Position numbers and translations under genes: made by a program. A DNA stretch of 11,108 bases from Cyclostephanos tholiformis (taxonomy: Eukaryota > Bacillariophyta > Thalassiosirophyceae > Thalassiosirales > Thalassiosiraceae), in contig JALLPB010001122.1 in the NCBI GenBank assembly GCA_036939975.1, positions 1 to 11,108 of the forward strand, read 5' to 3'. Position 1 is the first letter of the stretch, and the number at the start of each line of letters is the position of its first letter. The notes under the pieces are model-generated. The model saw nothing but the letters and a program-made list of their open reading frames with translations, ran no database searches and was not told the DNA's origin. Positions 10,081-11,108 of the stretch are shown here, piece after piece.

Positions 10081-10837
10081 ATGTCAGCATCTAATTTTAT
10101 TGTAAATAGTTTAATACTTTTGCATAACTAGGAAATGTCACCATTTCCCAACATAAAAATGTGCGGGAAAAGCCAGGCAAGAAATGACGTTGGCATCACA
10201 ACATCACCCTGTCAGCCAAATTTGGATGAATTTGTCGTGCATTGGCGACATGTCAGCAAAATGTCGGCAAAGACAACTGATGATCCAATAGTCAGATTTT
10301 ATTCTGAGGTGGGGTGATGAGAACATGAAGGGAAAGAGTTGATAAGCAGCACTTAGTGAATACAGGAGAATAAAATGTACACTACAACCAACAACCAACA
10401 TCATGGAGAGAGAGATTGGGGTAGATTCCACCAAAAAAAAACCAGTGATCAAGTCATAAACCAATCAGAGGGAGGGAAATGAGATGGGGGGATATTTCCT
10501 CATTGAACAAGTGCAGCACAACACCCTTTCATTTATTCTTATTTGTCCTCTCAAAATATACAATTATTAATTATTGAGGTTTCTTCATTTGCAACTAAAA
10601 AAAGATTCAACTTGTTTTGCACCTGTGCCTAAGAGGCTAAGGACTAAGTAGCAAAGATAGTCTCACTTGGCAAATCATGCTTGCTCATAGTTACTATTCT
10701 TGTGAGAGTATCATGATAAATGCAAAAAAGAAAGTACCATATAGCTTATGATGCACAATACATAAATATCAGTATCTCTTGCATTAGTTGCTACTAGTCA
10801 TAGATCCTCTATTCTGAGAAGCAATACTATCTGGTGT

Positions 10838-10911
10838 ATTGATTATCACACGCTGACATAAAACAATACCACACCTTGTGAATTGATTATCACAAGTTGA
10901 TGTAAAAACAA
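10838..10911 (+). repeat. Diverged direct repeat, each unit with an inverted core
   Basis: ATTGATTATCACA is shared by 10838-10850 and 10882-10894, and similarity continues through TGA(C/T)(A/G)TAAAA to about 10866 and 10911. The second unit lies in a perfect inverted pair CTTGTGA (10875-10881) and TCACAAG (10890-10896); the first has the shorter pair GTG/CAC. Function unknown. Confidence 0.6.
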
Positions 10912-11108
10912 GTTCTAGAGAGTTACACGGAAACCCAAGATAACTTTCTGAGATTACAGGAATTGTTACATTTTACGTCTTTTGTTAGATATGTTGAGTC
11001 ACAGGTCACACAATCTTATTTAATGTGCCCTTTGCAATTCTCATACACCTTCGAAGTTACCGTCGGGACCGGGGGATAAGAAACAGCTAATGTGCAAGGA
11101 TGTGACAG

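Larger units (their letters stand above)
9487..11108. other. Downstream intergenic region, no confident gene
   Basis: Sequence after the end of copy 2 is mostly AT-rich and I recognise no gene. 9560-9960 has higher GC and holds the broken minus-strand frame listed separately. 10135-10317 is a 60-codon unrecognised frame. The TGTCAGC/TGTCGGC words at 10245-10275 resemble those at 8640-8700. 10320-10837 and 10911-11108 hold nothing I can name. Confidence 0.5.

Overview
The window is nuclear DNA from a eukaryote. It has spliceosomal introns, long intergenic spacers, GC-rich CpG-dense coding exons and AT-rich spacers. A CDC48/p97 gene carries an N-terminal secretory signal followed by a Ser/Arg-rich, transit-peptide-like stretch. 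That points to an alga with a complex red plastid, most likely a diatom, where a second 'symbiont' Cdc48 works in the SELMA import machinery of the periplastidal compartment. The lineage call is inference; a haptophyte or cryptophyte is possible.

Layout: 1-834 is a gene-poor 3' flank. 835-2384 (minus) is a two-exon PA2G4/EBP1 homologue. 2385-2975 is a shared divergent promoter region with nested inverted repeats. 2976-5633 (plus) is a two-exon CDC48-type AAA ATPase with signal peptide, N domain, complete D1 and most of D2. It stops at an in-frame TAG just after the D2 arginine fingers. The D2 lid and C-terminus continue in the same frame as a decayed segment (5634-6059). A second, better preserved copy of that 3' end, with its 3' UTR, lies about 3.2 kb downstream (8805-9486). 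Between the copies are an antisense endonuclease/exonuclease/phosphatase (EEP) pseudogene (6365-6822), a degenerate ~30-bp periodic RGTGAG array (6823-7184), a possible small two-exon gene (7587-7920), a strong hairpin and a cluster of short palindromes ending at the duplication junction. 9487-11108 is mostly AT-rich, with one broken minus-strand frame and several small repeats.

The most notable feature is the broken and duplicated end of the CDC48 gene. Copy 1 differs from copy 2 mainly by C-to-T/G-to-A changes, many at CpG, and by a 12-bp in-frame deletion that creates the stop. Copy 2 keeps the family-consensus residues, but its first ~25 bases show the same decay, including both arginine-finger codons. 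The constrained sequence therefore appears to switch from copy 1 to copy 2 inside a shared identical 31-bp block. Either the gene is joined to a displaced terminal exon by an arrangement I cannot place, or it is a recent pseudogene with a leftover duplicate, or the assembly is wrong here; one ambiguous base sits exactly at a breakpoint.
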